Positions 23,189-34,337 of a stretch of 64,000 nucleotides of DNA are shown here, one piece after another. The stretch's first letter is position 1. Every line of letters begins with the position of its first letter. The stretch spans positions 248,001-312,000 of the forward strand of contig QRDG01000827.1 in NCBI GenBank assembly GCA_012064385.1, in the 5' to 3' direction. Under the pieces are notes generated by a model that was not told the origin of the DNA, made no database searches, and was given only the letters and a program-made list of their open reading frames with translations. Made by a program: the position numbers and the translations under genes. Source of the DNA: Puccinellia tenuiflora (taxonomy: Eukaryota; Streptophyta; Magnoliopsida; Poales; Poaceae).

Positions 23189-24093
23189 CAAGCAACATGA
23201 GCAGTACCGGTAATACCTGATCCTATTGGGATTTGTGACTTGCCAGGATTTGACCCACACAGTACTAGAAGAAAGGTTGGGAGACTGATTAAAAACTTTG
23301 AACAGTGGATAGAGCACGATCCTTTGGAGAGGTGGTCTTTGCTTCACGACACATGGAGCTAGGTACGGCGTCATGACTACAAACCTGGCTGAAACATATA
23401 ACTTTGTGCTGAGAGGAAACCGGGCTTTACCACTGACTACCATTGTGGAGGGTATTTTCCGTAGCACGGTGAATTATTTTAGAGATAGACGGCAGAAAGC
23501 TCACATGCATATGATCAACAACCCAAACATATCTTACTGTGAGAAGATTATGAAGTACATGGATGACAAGATGGAAAAAGCTAGGTCCCTCACTGTCGTT
23601 GCCATTGGAAATCAAGAAAGGAGGTTTGATGTGCGTTTACCTACTGACAAGTTTGGATGTGGAAATGAGTTGAGGACACAGGAGGTGAAAATTGGTCTTG
23701 AACAATGGCCAACGTGTGAGTGCACTTGCAACAAACTAAAGTTGCTTCACCTGCCTTGCTCACACGTTCTTGCTGCTTGCGGGCAGCTATGGTTGGATGC
23801 AATCTTTTTCGTGTCTCCTTACTATTTGAAAGAGGTTGTCTTGAATACTTGGACAGGTGAGATGCAGGGATTTCGAGCAATGGGTAACTTTAACACCGTT
23901 ATCCCTAGTGAAAGGCGGTACATCCCCGACCCAGGTCTAATGCGGACAGGCATAGGCAGGCCCAATTAGGCAATGTTTTCTATGCAATGAGTATGGCTAT
24001 AGAGACACTCTTTGTCCACAATTCGGCACTGGCGGAGCTACTGGAAGAGGCAACCGAGGACGAGGAGGGAGAGGAAGGAACTAGGGACTACTA
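23189..24093 (+). pseudogene. MuDR-type MULE transposase, 3' part
   Basis: This continues the transposase interrupted at 15722. A broken stretch (CDLPGFDP, FEQWIEHDPLERWSLLHDT) precedes the clean ORF at 23373-23969, which starts MTTNLAETYNFVLRG, the usual post-DDE motif (MTTN.AE..N). It contains a SWIM zinc finger, CECTCNKLKLLHLPCSHVLAAC (Cys-x-Cys...Cys-x-His), then YYLKEVVLNTW. The TAG after GRPN (23967) is followed in another frame by a Gly/Arg-rich tail ending near 24093. Together with 13977-15722 this gives all domains of an autonomous MULE transposase, all decayed. Confidence 0.92.
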
Positions 24094-24424
24094 GTAGGCC
24101 TTGGCGCGGCCGCACGCCGCGCCCGTGGGGATTTTTTTTTCCGTTGACATATTTTTTTCTATTGTTTGGTTTTGTACTCCGCGTACGGAGAACTTTCTGT
24201 TTTTTTTATTCATTGTTGTCTTCTTTTTCTTTATTTAAATTCGAATGATCGTTTAATTTCCTGTTCCTCTTTTTCTGGTTGTCTTTCTCTCTCTTTCTCT
24301 GTGAGTTCGATACGCGTGTCCTGATTTTCCGAAATAAAAGAAAAGAAAATTAATGCCGATACGCGGCGGGGATGGCGAGGACACGGCGAGGAGCCCATCC
24401 GGTCGCAGCCCATTACTAACCTTA
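24094..24424. other. Non-coding spacer after transposase
   Basis: T-rich probable 3' UTR of the transposase, then a short GC-rich patch up to the Harbinger-like insertion. No element ends or reading frames seen. Confidence 0.4.
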
Positions 24425-26360
24425 GAGCAACTCCAGCCGTCCCCCCGAGAGCCCCCCCAGGACCCTCTTTTTGACGCCGGTGGCCCATTTTTTCCGTAGT
24501 CGCCCCCCAGCGCCCACAGGCCTCTTTTTTCACCGGATTTGGCCCAATTTTTATCCGGCATCCCAGGCCGAACCCAGCGCGCCGGGTTTGTCCTGGGGGC
24601 GCCGGCGAAAGGGAAAATGGCGCGAAACGGCGCGGAACCGAGGAAACCGCGCAAAGCTCCGGCGGGCCCGCTCTGTCAGCGGCACACCGCTTCGTCGTCC
24701 TCATCGCCTCGGCTTCCGCGTCGCATTACTGCTCTGCCCGCCGGTCAGGCAGACCACCATCGTGTCAAATCGGCCACGCGGCGGAGTTAGGCGCGCCGCA
24801 GTTACTGCCCCGCCCTCTTCCCGCCGGTATTTATTTACCGCCCCTCCTCTCACAGCGAGCACACCCCCCCCCCCCCCCCGCCGAGCACGAACACATCCTC
24901 GCCGAGCACGAACACCCAACCACGCACACCGGAATGGATCCAGCAAACAGCGCGCCGGCCAACGGCTTCGGCCGGAAACTGGCTCCAGGACCGGGAGGCG
25001 CGCCTGCTGCACGAGGCGGGCTACCCATGCCTGCCCGGCATGAAGCTCCCCGGAGCATGGCGGCTCAGCCAGATGGGGTTCCCGGTCCCCCCACCCCCAC
25101 CGGCGATGAGCGGCTGGCGGAGATCTATGCCGCCCGCGAGCGGCTGACGGAGGAGGAGCAGGCCGATCCCATCTGGGATCCGGAGAACAACGTGACCTGG
25201 AACACGTTCTTCTCCGACCGCCGCCAGCGCCAGCTCAACGACTACCCCGGCCCGGCGACCCACGCGCCCAAGCGCAACAACAGCGAGGGCTGGAAGAAGT
25301 GGTGGGGCATGCCCGGCCGCTCGCTGGCGTACGTCCTCGACTACATCGAGGACGGCAACGAGCCGCGCCTTCAGGGCCCGTCGGCGGCGCGACAAGGATG
25401 GACGGCGCGGAGGATGTCCTTCTCGTCGTCCTCCTCTTCCGACGCCGCCCGCTCCTCTTCGGACGCCGCCCGCTCGACGCCGTTCGCCCGCGTCAAGGAG
25501 GAGCCGGCGGACGAGCCGCCGCGAAGGAGCGGCTCCCGCGGCATCGTCATCAGGGAGCCCGGCTCCGGCGGGAGCTCCTCCCGCCTGCTGACGCCGAAGA
25601 AGGAGCCCGGCACCGGCGGCCGCGCCTTCAAGAAGGCCTTCAAGAAGAAGGCCGTCGTGAAGGAGGAGGCCTACGACGAGGACGAGGCCTTGCGGGCCGC
25701 CCTGGCGGCCAGCCTCAACGACGTACCTCCGGCGCCGGTGGACTTCACGCTGCAATGGTCGGCCAGCGAGCACGAGCGGGAGGAGGAGAAGCGCCAACAG
25801 CGCATTGCGGCCGAGGAGAGGGACCTCCTCGCGCGCTACGAGCGCCGCCGCCGCCGTCGTCAGGAGCCCCTCCCGCCTGCTGACGCCGTGCCGGCTTACG
25901 TCGTGCTGGACGGCAGCGACGAGGACGACATCGGTACCGGCGCCGGCGGGAGCTCCTCCCGCCTGCTGACGCCGAAGGATGAGCCCGGCACCGGCGGCGA
26001 CGGCGCTGGGTGCAGTGCTCCTGCTCCTTCTCCGACCGGCGGCGAATCCGATGACTCCGACGACGGGGACTACACGCGGTTCTACCGCTACTTCGGCATG
26101 TAGACGCCGCGCCGCCGTGTTTTAATTTTTTTTCTTTATTTTAGTTATCTTTGTATGATATCCTCCGTGTTCGACGAAAAACGACAAGTTTGAACAAGTT
26201 TCGTCCAATTCGCGTTTTTATGTCCTGTTTTTGTCGTTCCGCCTGGGGCCGCGGCTGGGAATCGGCCCGTCCCCAGACCGTTTTTTTCCGTCGACGCCCC
26301 CCAGCATGCCAAAAAAAACGCCGGCAATTCGGCCTGGGGGACCAACGGCTGGAGTTGCTC
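24425..26360 (+). mobile_element. PIF/Harbinger-like TIR element carrying a GC-rich ORF
   Basis: It has perfect 16-bp terminal inverted repeats, GAGCAACTCCAGCCGT, at both ends (24425-24440; 26345-26360 inverted). The flanks tta (24422-24424) and ttg (26361-26363) fit the 3-bp TTA duplication of PIF/Harbinger elements with one change. It is 1936 bp, with very high GC through 24900-26100 and a run of 16 C at 24864-24879. It has no DDE transposase but holds one intact 389-codon ORF. Superfamily assignment rests on the TIR and TSD only. Confidence 0.78.
24934..26103 (+). CDS. Intact GC-rich ORF inside the Harbinger-like element (unknown function)
   Basis: 389 codons without interruption. An N-terminal Pro/Ala-rich stretch is followed by a folded-looking block (about residues 60-150: RLAEIYAARERLTEEEQADP, WDPENNVTW, FFSDRRQRQL, EGWKKWWGMPGRSLAYVLDY). 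Then comes a Ser-rich linker, a basic KKAFKKKAVVKEE stretch, EDEALRAALAASLNDV resembling an acidic helix, an Arg-rich RRRRRQ run, and an acidic C-terminus ending FYRYFGM. The motif SSSRLLTPK.EPGTGG occurs twice (about residues 213-228 and 349-364). I do not recognise a domain. Similar Trp-rich VKEEP proteins are common hypothetical proteins in grasses. It could be a captured host gene or an accessory transposon protein. Confidence 0.65.
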   Translation: MDPANSAPANGFGRKLAPGPGGAPAARGGLPMPARHEAPRSMAAQPDGVPGPPTPTGDERLAEIYAARERLTEEEQADPIWDPENNVTWNTFFSDRRQRQLNDYPGPATHAPKRNNSEGWKKWWGMPGRSLAYVLDYIEDGNEPRLQGPSAARQGWTARRMSFSSSSSSDAARSSSDAARSTPFARVKEEPADEPPRRSGSRGIVIREPGSGGSSSRLLTPKKEPGTGGRAFKKAFKKKAVVKEEAYDEDEALRAALAASLNDVPPAPVDFTLQWSASEHEREEEKRQQRIAAEERDLLARYERRRRRRQEPLPPADAVPAYVVLDGSDEDDIGTGAGGSSSRLLTPKDEPGTGGDGAGCSAPAPSPTGGESDDSDDGDYTRFYRYFGM

Positions 26361-28416
26361 TTGCCTCTATTCCTTCCTTGGCAGGGCACTGGATTGAGCG
26401 CCGCCGCTGTCGCCTGCCCGCCTGTAGTCGAGCGCCGCGCCGCCGCCTGGATTCGAGCTCCGCCGTTGCCGCCTGGTGTCGAGCTCACCGCCACCGTCGC
26501 TTGAATCAGGCCGCCGTAGCTGGAATCGCGCCGCCGCCACCCAGATTCATCTCGTACCATCCAGATTCGCCCATCTCTGCCGCCTGGAGTCGCCTCCATC
26601 CCCGCCGGCCCCCAGCAGCGAGGTAAATTTGTCTCTCCATTTGCTCTGCTACACTATTGGTGCACTTCCTCTGCTTTCTGATCTGCTTAGTGCTTGCTGT
26701 TGTAGTTGATTGCTGCTCTGCTTGCTTGCTGTTATGATTGACCTCTTGGCATGCCGCTGTGTGCTTGTTGTTCATGGCCTGACGAGATGATGCTTGTGTG
26801 CTAGGGAGTGAGTCAATGAGACATCGACATGTCATCTGTGGGAAGTGGCATGGCATGACATATAATATATGTAATTGACACAGACACATTATGCAGTACA
26901 ATATAGGCTGTTTTTTTAGTTTTATACTTTACAGTGATGCGAATGTAAAGACATAATTTACCGATAAACTACGAGACTTGGAATGTAAAGACATAATTTA
27001 CAGATAAACTACGAGACTTTGAAAGTCTCTTATTACAGGAGGGAATTTAGGTTCTATGTAGACACGCAATGCAGTGAATATAAACTGCTTATTCTAGTTC
27101 TAGATAGTAGATGTTCGGAACAAAAACTATACTATTATAACAAACTTGACTGATCATATAATATAGGTTATTATACTTGAGCGTACTGGTTGGTGGACGA
27201 TGATTCTGTGAGACCTGCAGGATGGCGACTGCGTGCTTACTTGTTTGCTGTTTCCTTGATTGCATCTCGAAAGGACCCTTGTGACCTCAAATGCTAACTT
27301 CTGTGCTGTGTTCGTGGTGGTATTGGTCCGCTGTATACTGTATCTGCTTCAGTTGGATACTGCGCTCTGGGGTTGTTTATCTGAAGAGCTGCTATGCTGC
27401 CAGTGCCGTAGAAGGCATTCCGCATTCTGTACATCAGCTTGGTATGAGATCTTTGAAGCACATCGGCTCTCTGGCGTGCTGCCAGGTAAAGCGCCTTGTA
27501 TTGCTGAGCTGCTGCCATATTGATGCTTCTCTCTGTTGGGCTTCAAGTAATGCATTGGGCGCTTGTCATGTCTCTATACAGATTTTCAAGTGCTGAAATG
27601 GCTGGCTGACCGCAAAAGTGGATTACTGCTTTGGTTGCGGCATGTTCTTCAGCAGCTTGAATTGTTGGTTCAGGAAGGCTCTCGAAAGCTATCTCATGCA
27701 TCATATAGTGTCCATCATTGTGGGTCGGAAACTGTACTTTCAGATATGAAACAAACCTGCTGTTTTGTTACTTGTATTGTGTGTGTTTGTTAAATCGTAG
27801 ACCCAATCCTGGTGCTACAGCTTGAAGGCAGAAGCTGTCTGCTGACATAATGTGCAGTTGGTGCCTACAGTGAGTTGTTAATATTTGTTAATGTTTTGGA
27901 AAGTTTAAAGTAAGTAAATACAATGTATAATTAAAGTAGTGTGTTTTGTCTTACCATAGGGACATCTTTCCTTGGCTCCGGCAACTGAAACGGCCTAAAT
28001 TTGCAGTCCACGCTGCACACCGAGCACGATCCAAATCGTGAGGGCCTCTTTTACGAGTCGCCGCCGCACTATGACCTCGCCCGAAGTCACCGCTGCGGTA
28101 GGACCTTGCGGCCTCCACCGAGTAGCCGCCGCATCACTAGCTTGCCCCAAATCGTGAGGCCCTCCTCCTTACTTCCTCCATGCGTTCGCTGCTGCACCAC
28201 AAGCTCACCATCGCGAGGACCTCCTGCTTCACCGAGTCACCGGCAACACGTCGAGCTTACTCTGGCTATAAAGGGTACATGAGCTGGAGCTTGATCGAGG
28301 AAGAAGGCACCAGTGTGGTGTGCATGCACGCAGTTGCAGTAGCCACTCGAGCAAAACAAAAGGGTAAGAAACAAATTTCAAATCCATATATGATTAATGT
28401 TCTGCTACTGTGCTAA
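26361..28416. other. Unclassified region with exon-like GC-rich patches
   Basis: 26370-26622 is GC-rich (repeated cgccgccg...cctg) and ends gcgaggtaaat, which looks like a 5' UTR exon followed by a splice donor on the plus strand. Further patches at 27260-27600 and 28000-28280 are only short open frames. A 40-bp unit is tandemly duplicated at 26941-26980 and 26981-27020 (gaatgtaaagacataattta...). I find no recognisable protein or element ends. Confidence 0.4.
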
Positions 28417-28519
28417 TTGTACTTGCAATAACAAATTAAATGGATAATATACACTGTATTGTAAGGATTAAAATAGTTATTCCATATGACATATCATGTA
28501 GATGATGTTTATTGGGTTG

Positions 28520-28925
28520 TTCGCAAGAACGGATTTTGGTGTCCAGCTAATTGGCTTGTTGCAATTTTGCTTCCAAGATGAAAATACAATTGCCTGGAGT
28601 ATTTAATTCTTGTTTCCTGTGAGATAGTAGTAGCAAAAGTAAAGTAAGCATGAAATGAAATATGAAACATTGTATGAATAACATACTTGACTGCATGATG
28701 TGGTATATGGATTGTAGTGTATCCTACAGATTGGCTTCTTGGAATGGTGTTACAGGAGGAAAATACAATTGCTCATCTTTAGTACATCTAATGCTTGTTT
28801 CCTGCCAGATAGTATAAGCAACACTAAAGTAATCATGAAATGAAATATGATATATTGCAATTTGATTATGCATGTTTTAACAACATTGCATAAATTACAT
28901 ACTTGACTGTATGATGTGGAATGTG
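28520..28925. repeat. Diverged tandem duplication of about 0.2 kb
   Basis: About 28547-28705 and 28727-28925 share an ordered series of words: gattggcttcttg-like, gaaaatacaattgc, cttgtttcctg, gatagta, gtaagcatgaaatgaaata / gtaatcatgaaatgaaata, acatacttgactg, tgatgtgg. It is non-coding. Confidence 0.65.
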
Positions 28926-29159
28926 ATACAAACTTGTGAGAAACCAAAGGTTTAAAGGTTTAAGTTCTCTAGTTTTGTCGTAAATAAACTTGTTAATATC
29001 TTACCAACAATGATCCAGTGAAACAATAGCAGTTCCATTTTCATTCATCTACAAGATCTCTATTTTTTATCTAAAAAAAGATCTCTATTGGTACCCTCGA
29101 CACCCTCTAGTTAATAAAAACAATAGTATGGTTAGACTCACACATGTAGTTATTGAAAT

Positions 29160-30100
29160 TTATGGAGCCATGAGATGAGCAGGAATTCTTACAATATTGT
29201 TGTAGCATTGTACTTCATCACCTGGACCTTCTTTCATGTTGATTCCACTATTCCTTCTTTTATTGGATTTCCGTTGCGTTATTTGGCTTGTTTTTTTGCC
29301 TTTCTTGTTAGCCTTTTCTTGCATTGATTCAACCCAACCCTCTGGTCTCTTATTACTCTTACGGTCTTCTCTATTTTGTAAACCAGCCACTTTACTATCG
29401 AAGGTTTGCTGTGACACCAACGAGTTTGTCATGGAATCTTCTGGCTTGATTTTTTTATCTTCACTTCTATGGTTTTGTTCATCAAGTAAAACCTCCAGTC
29501 AGAACTATGATTTTATCAAAGTCCACTGCACAGGAAGCCATGGGAGTTTTTTTTTTTTTGCATACAGATTTGTATCAGTGCAATTTTTTAACTTAGGATT
29601 TTCAACAATGTCATTTCCTTTGTTGTCTTGCACGATGTCTGATCTGTATGCAAAAATTGCGCCCAAGCCTTTCCTGGCATATACCTATATCAGGCTTGAC
29701 AAATAATATATATTTTAGGTTTTGTGTTAAGGAAATAATTACCTACATCAGGTTCCTCATGCATATCTGCAAATTCTTCCTGGCCTGCATATAGTTCAGG
29801 AGGCAATAATTGTGTGGTGCTTAATTTGACCTATATTTTGCTGGGGAAGACTCTTGATTTCATCTACATGCAGACCAACATCATAATTAATGTCTAAGCA
29901 AAATATTTAATTAAGGTAGAGTAAACCTGTGAGTAATTTATACCTTTGCTTCGCTGGAACCTTGGTGTCTGTCATTGGAGCATCACTATGTTTGGAGGGA
30001 TGCATCTTTTTTTCCTCCTCTAACTACTTGAGGTGTGGCTTTGAAATAATAACACATACATGGTTGTATGAACAGGCTACGCAGGGAGCACATCGGTTAA
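29160..30100 (-). other. Possible decayed minus-strand gene, unknown
   Basis: The minus-strand ORF at 29160-29432 (90 aa) is lysine-rich (KSNKRPEGW, EKANKKGKKTSQ, RKSNKRRN), like a nuclear DNA-binding tail. Further up the minus strand, exon-like pieces end at plausible splice sites (about 29935-30050, 29720-29800 with YAGQEEFADMHEEPD). The arrangement suggests a small spliced gene, but I cannot recognise the protein and give no function. Confidence 0.3.
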
Positions 30101-31744
30101 ACCAGCAGGACAAAGCAACATGGAACAAAGACCCCGATCGGCTGCCAAAACAGAGAATCATCCCACAAGGTTACAAGAGAAGAGAAAAAGAAAAGAAAAG
30201 AGAGTGATCCACCCACCAGCATGAAGTAGACCTTGCTCAAACCTAGGAGCACGAGAATGCAACCTAGATGAATACGACATGGAAGACGAGCCTGCAAAAC
30301 AAGCAAAGGTGAAGCACAAGTAGTACATGCGGCCAAGAGCACAAGACAAGAAAAGGGCAACCAACACGTACCTCATGCGGCTTCCTGCGGGTGCTTGCCA
30401 AGACAGATACTTCGGCGATGTCAACGGAAGAAGCATCAAGACGTGGAGATGAGCTCTGCCATGAGGATGTGGAGGTGAGCAGACAGACCGAGAAGGGAAA
30501 AGAGAGACGGTTGTTGCGGGAAGAAAGACGTATTGGGACCCTACTTCGGCATGATGTCCGGCCCGTGGTGGATAAACCAAGCCATTGGCGGATCGCCGGA
30601 GTGGCACGGCCCTTAGGAGCGATGGCCGGCGAGGGGCACGGAGACGCAGCGTCGTTTGGCTCCAGCGATTCTGCCGCCGGCTCTTATACTCCACCAAATA
30701 GCCATGGCCTGTTTCATATGTGCAGAGCTGAGCCAAGCAAGTACACAGGTAGCTCCATCCAAGGATTGAGTTGAGCACCAAGCTGATCAGCCCGCTCACA
30801 TAGTGTTGTGGCTAGCAAATCAAAAATTCATGGTAGCGTGGGAGTGGTGGTAGTTGGATACTATGGTGATGACAACAGATACCTGGAAGGATAAGACACC
30901 ACTCAGTCATAAAAAAAAATTGGCAACCTCCCCAGGTACATATCCTCCACGTTGCATGTTCTCATCGGGTCACCAGTGGTTTGCTTTTTTTTTTTGAAAC
31001 TTGCATACATATGTTAGGTAGTTCCTGTGGACCAAAACTGTGCCGCTTCTTTTAACGTGGAGGCACAAGAGCCATTAGTTTATACATTTTCTTCCATATG
31101 AACAAAAGAAAAGTAGCAAGGACACGTCACAATAACCAAAAGTTAACAATTATCTTTATTTTTATTTTATTTTTATGGAACTAAATATATTACTCCCAAG
31201 GAATATAATGAGCTGCGCCTTTCTAGAGTGTAACGCACCATTTTTAAATTTAAAAATCACGTTGTTTGAAATTTTTATGCATATCATAATTTTAAATTAG
31301 TAGAGACAATTAAATGTAATACAAATTTGTAACAATTTTTGATTTATTTGTTAGGATTTTTCCAAAAAAAATTGAGCTTGTTAGTTTTTTAAACCTTCAG
31401 TGCCACAAGTACTTAAATATAGGCAGGGGAAAAAAACAAAGAGGGCACCGGCAACATACAGAGGAACCGGCAGAAACCAAGCAGCAGGCGGTACGCGGGA
31501 GAGAATGAAAGGAGTTAAAAAGGATGCCCACAGCAGAAACAGAAGCGTCGCAACCGGCAAGAGATGAACCACGTAGGACGAATCATGCGAAAAAGTCCAA
31601 GAAAGCAGCACTCAGCATACGTAAGCAAAACAACAGGCCAACCAAATGGATACACATATGCATCAATCCATCCACGCGGCACACGGTGACAGGCCGACGA
31701 GGGCCATTCGACTGAGGTCGCAGGAATCCCACGACCTTTAGGAT
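30101..31744. other. Unassigned intergenic or cargo sequence
   Basis: 30390-30770 is GC-rich and could be the first exon and promoter of a minus-strand transcript (minus-strand gagtataagag near 30680). The long open frame there (30158-30799, minus) has no recognisable motif. 31100-31380 is AT-rich. No element ends were found. Confidence 0.3.
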
Positions 31745-32100
31745 AGTAGTGTATATGTTTTAATTTGTGTGGAACTATGTTTAAATTGGAGTAAAATGCA
31801 TCCAAGGTCATCATACTTTGATCCAAGACTCACTTTGATCACTGTACTTAAGAATTGAGTCAATACGGTCACTATATACAATCTAGAGTGATTATACGGT
31901 CACTGGGTTGCTGTATAGCCTCGTATTTTAGAGAAATAAAAGTTGCTCTACGCCTCACGCTTCTGCACCTCTACGACTAACCAGATAAACCAACTGAACC
32001 TTTTTTGACTTGTAGAGCTTTAAACTTATTAATAGATGTACGTAACACAAATTAACACACAATAACACACACTTACACGCACGCACGCACACAGCGCACA

Positions 32101-33180
32101 CTTTTTTTTTTTGAGAAAAGGATTACGTGTTAAATCAAAGAGAGGCATACAGCACATACATACACCCACACTCTAGAACCAACTCAAAGACCACCTGTCC
32201 TGGAGAGAGAGCGAAAAGAACCCTGAATAACATAAAAATTACACTAAAATCCCTTGTAGGTCCTTGCTCCCGGACACCACATCGGTCGTCGCTGCTAAAC
32301 ACCAGCGCCGCTGCAACGCCAGCCAGGGAAAAAAAAGCGTGGAATCGCCGCACACCCGAAGCCAACCAGAGCTCGATAACAGACAAACTGCGTTGAGTAC
32401 CGCAAGATTCATCCGGCACGGCGCCGGAATCTGTCACCTTTGAACGACCATCGGCGGGGACATCTCCCCGAGCTCCTGCTAGCTCGTCATCGCCCACCTC
32501 CAACTGGAGCCAGAGAGCAAGACGAAGACTCCAACCAGCCTCCACAGCCCCGCTCCAGCACAAGGCATCTTGCTGCAGATCTGACGAGCAACCTCTGCCA
32601 CTGTGATATCCCCACCCCACCTCGCCACCATGACGAGCAAGGGCCAGGACCTTAGAGGCAGAACATCCACCACCGAAACCACCAAAAGCCTCCAGATCCA
32701 GATTTGAAGGGCAGGCGAGCTTATTTGACTTCAGGACGGCGAGGAGCCCGACCCTACTCATCTGCGGCTCCGACCGCCGGAGCTGCATGAGCAAGAGGGA
32801 GGCAACCACCAGCCACCAGGCGCAGCTCGCTTGCACCGGCGACTCGATCCCTTGCAAGACGCTTCCCTGCCACCTCCCAGATGCACAGAACAAAGTACCA
32901 ACTTGCTTCTTCCCCTGACCACCATGACCGTACCTGAAGGCTGAAGCTACACTTATTGGAAAAGCTCTTACGACTCTTCTCCTCGATTAGTTTAGGAACT
33001 CTACGTGCCAAAAATCTTAACACACGATTATTATTGATAAATACACGAATCAAGCATCAACACGTTCCGGACCTGAGCAGTACGTAGTAGGTGCACGTTC
33101 TCTTTCGACTCTGTCCCGTCCGTAGCTGGGCTTGTTCGGTCCGGCCTGTCTTCATTCTTCGATGGTGGCAGTATGGTTTA
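32101..33180 (-). mobile_element. Probable retroposon inside the second MULE
   Basis: A plus-strand T-run at 32102-32113 followed by gagaaaaggattacgtg is the reverse complement of a poly-A tailed 3' end (...ccttttctc + A-run), as in grass LINE/retroposon tails. CA-rich words flank both sides (cacacacttacacgcacgc at 32065-32085; gcacacacttgcacgcacac near 33185), which could be a target duplication or low-complexity coincidence. The 252-codon minus-strand frame inside (32135-32893) has no recognisable motifs. Confidence 0.45.
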
Positions 33181-33189
33181 ACATGCACA

Positions 33190-33262
33190 CACTTGCACGC
33201 ACACACAGCACACGCTTGCACGCACACACAGCACACGCTTGCACGCAGTGTGCATGCACGCA
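33190..33262. repeat. CA-rich minisatellite, 23-bp unit
   Basis: About two and a half copies of a unit made of cttgcacgcacaca + cagcacacg. Confidence 0.75.
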
Positions 33263-33503
33263 CCATGCACAATACTAGTTGCACTTTGTAGAATGAATGT
33301 TGGCGGTTTCTTTAAATGAAATCAACGGGGAAGGCCCGTTTGGTTTAAAAAAATGCACAATAGTTGCACCCAGCACGCCATCCGCAAACAAAAAAAAAAC
33401 TGTACATATAATTCTGGGCTCTACATATTTATATAAAATAATGTCGCTCTACATGACATATACAATTCTGGGCGCTAGGGGCTAGAGTTTGCCTTGCTCA
33501 CCC

Positions 33504-33858
33504 GTGAGATCGTAGGATCTAACCCCACCTCAGCACGCACATTCTTCATGTTTATCATTTATTTCTTTCTCCAACTGACATGCGGGACCCACATATTGGC
33601 TACCATGTTTGACCAGTCAACCAAGTGAGATCGCAGGATCGAACCCCACCTCAGCACATTCTTCATGTTTATTATTTATTTCTTTCTCCAACTGGCATGC
33701 GGGACCCACATATTGGCTACCATGTTTGACCAGTCAACCAAGTGAGATCGCAGGATCGAACCCCACCTCAGCACATTCTTCATGTTTATTATTTATTTCC
33801 TTCTCCAACTGGCATGCGGGACCCACATATTGGCTACCATGTTTGACCAGTCAACCAA
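33504..33858 (+). repeat. 117-bp tandem repeat, three units, abutting the MULE right TIR
   Basis: Units at 33504-33624 (121 bp, with a 4-bp insertion), 33625-33741 and 33742-33858 start gtgagatcg and end ccagtcaaccaa. The last two are nearly identical. The array ends one base before the right TIR at 33860. Confidence 0.95.
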
Positions 33859-34337
33859 GTAAAATACGAGGCTATACAGCAAGTCAGTTACTGTATAATC
33901 ATCCTAGGTTGTATATAGTGACCGTATTGACACAAGCCTTAAGTACAGTGATTAAAGTGAGCTTTGGATCAAAGTATGTTGACCTTGGATGCATTTTACT
34001 CTTTAAATTGTAATGAGTGTAGAACTATGTTTTAATTTGTGTGGAACTATGTTTAAATTGTAATGAGTGTGGAACTATATTTTAATTTGTGTGGAACTAT
34101 GTTTAAATTTTAATGAGTGTGGAACTATATTTTAATTTGTGTGGAACTATGTTTCAATTGTAACAAGTGTGGAACTATGTTTTAAATTGTGTGGAACTAT
34201 GTTTAAATTGTAATGAGTGTGGAACTATATTTTAATTTGTATGAACTATGTTTAAATTGTAATGAGTGTGGAATTATATATTTTAATCTGTAATAAGTAT
34301 ACTCATTATGACTCCATGTCTTAATTTTGTGCAGAAA

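Larger units (their letters stand above)
31789..34001. mobile_element. Second MULE: 142-bp TIRs and perfect 9-bp target duplication
   Basis: The flanks are the perfect 9-bp duplication tttaaattg (31780-31788, 34002-34010). The 142-bp terminal inverted repeats (31789-31930 and 33860-34001) begin GAGTAAAATGCATCCAAGGT and differ at only about 14 positions by my count. It is 2213 bp with no transposase. The interior holds a minus-strand retroposon-like segment and 117-bp tandem repeats next to the right TIR. It is a non-autonomous MULE of recent origin relative to its host. Confidence 0.95.
31745..34285 (+). repeat. 50-bp minisatellite, split by a MULE insertion
   Basis: Units of the type taatgagtgtggaactat + nttttaatttgtgtggaactatg + tttaaattg occupy 34011-34060, 34061-34110, 34111-34160, 34161-34210 and 34211-34259, with a partial unit to about 34285. 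Each 50-bp unit is built of two related 25-bp halves around tgtggaactat. One more piece lies at 31751-31788, left of the MULE at 31789-34001, so the MULE jumped into the array. The array lies immediately upstream of the PMD gene. Confidence 0.93.

Noticed and set aside
24231..25043. Open frames at 24231-24704 (-) and 24471-25043 (+)
   Set aside because: They straddle the Harbinger-like TIR and GC-rich leader and are shadows of base composition.
30158..30799. 213-codon minus-strand ORF as a gene
   Set aside because: No domain, and it crosses probable exon/intron boundaries with mixed composition.
32135..32893. 252-codon minus-strand ORF as a gene
   Set aside because: No recognisable motif, and it runs into an A-tailed retroposon end inside a non-autonomous MULE.
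33504..33858. CRISPR-like array
   Set aside because: The 117-bp units are contiguous without spacers, in a plant transposon.
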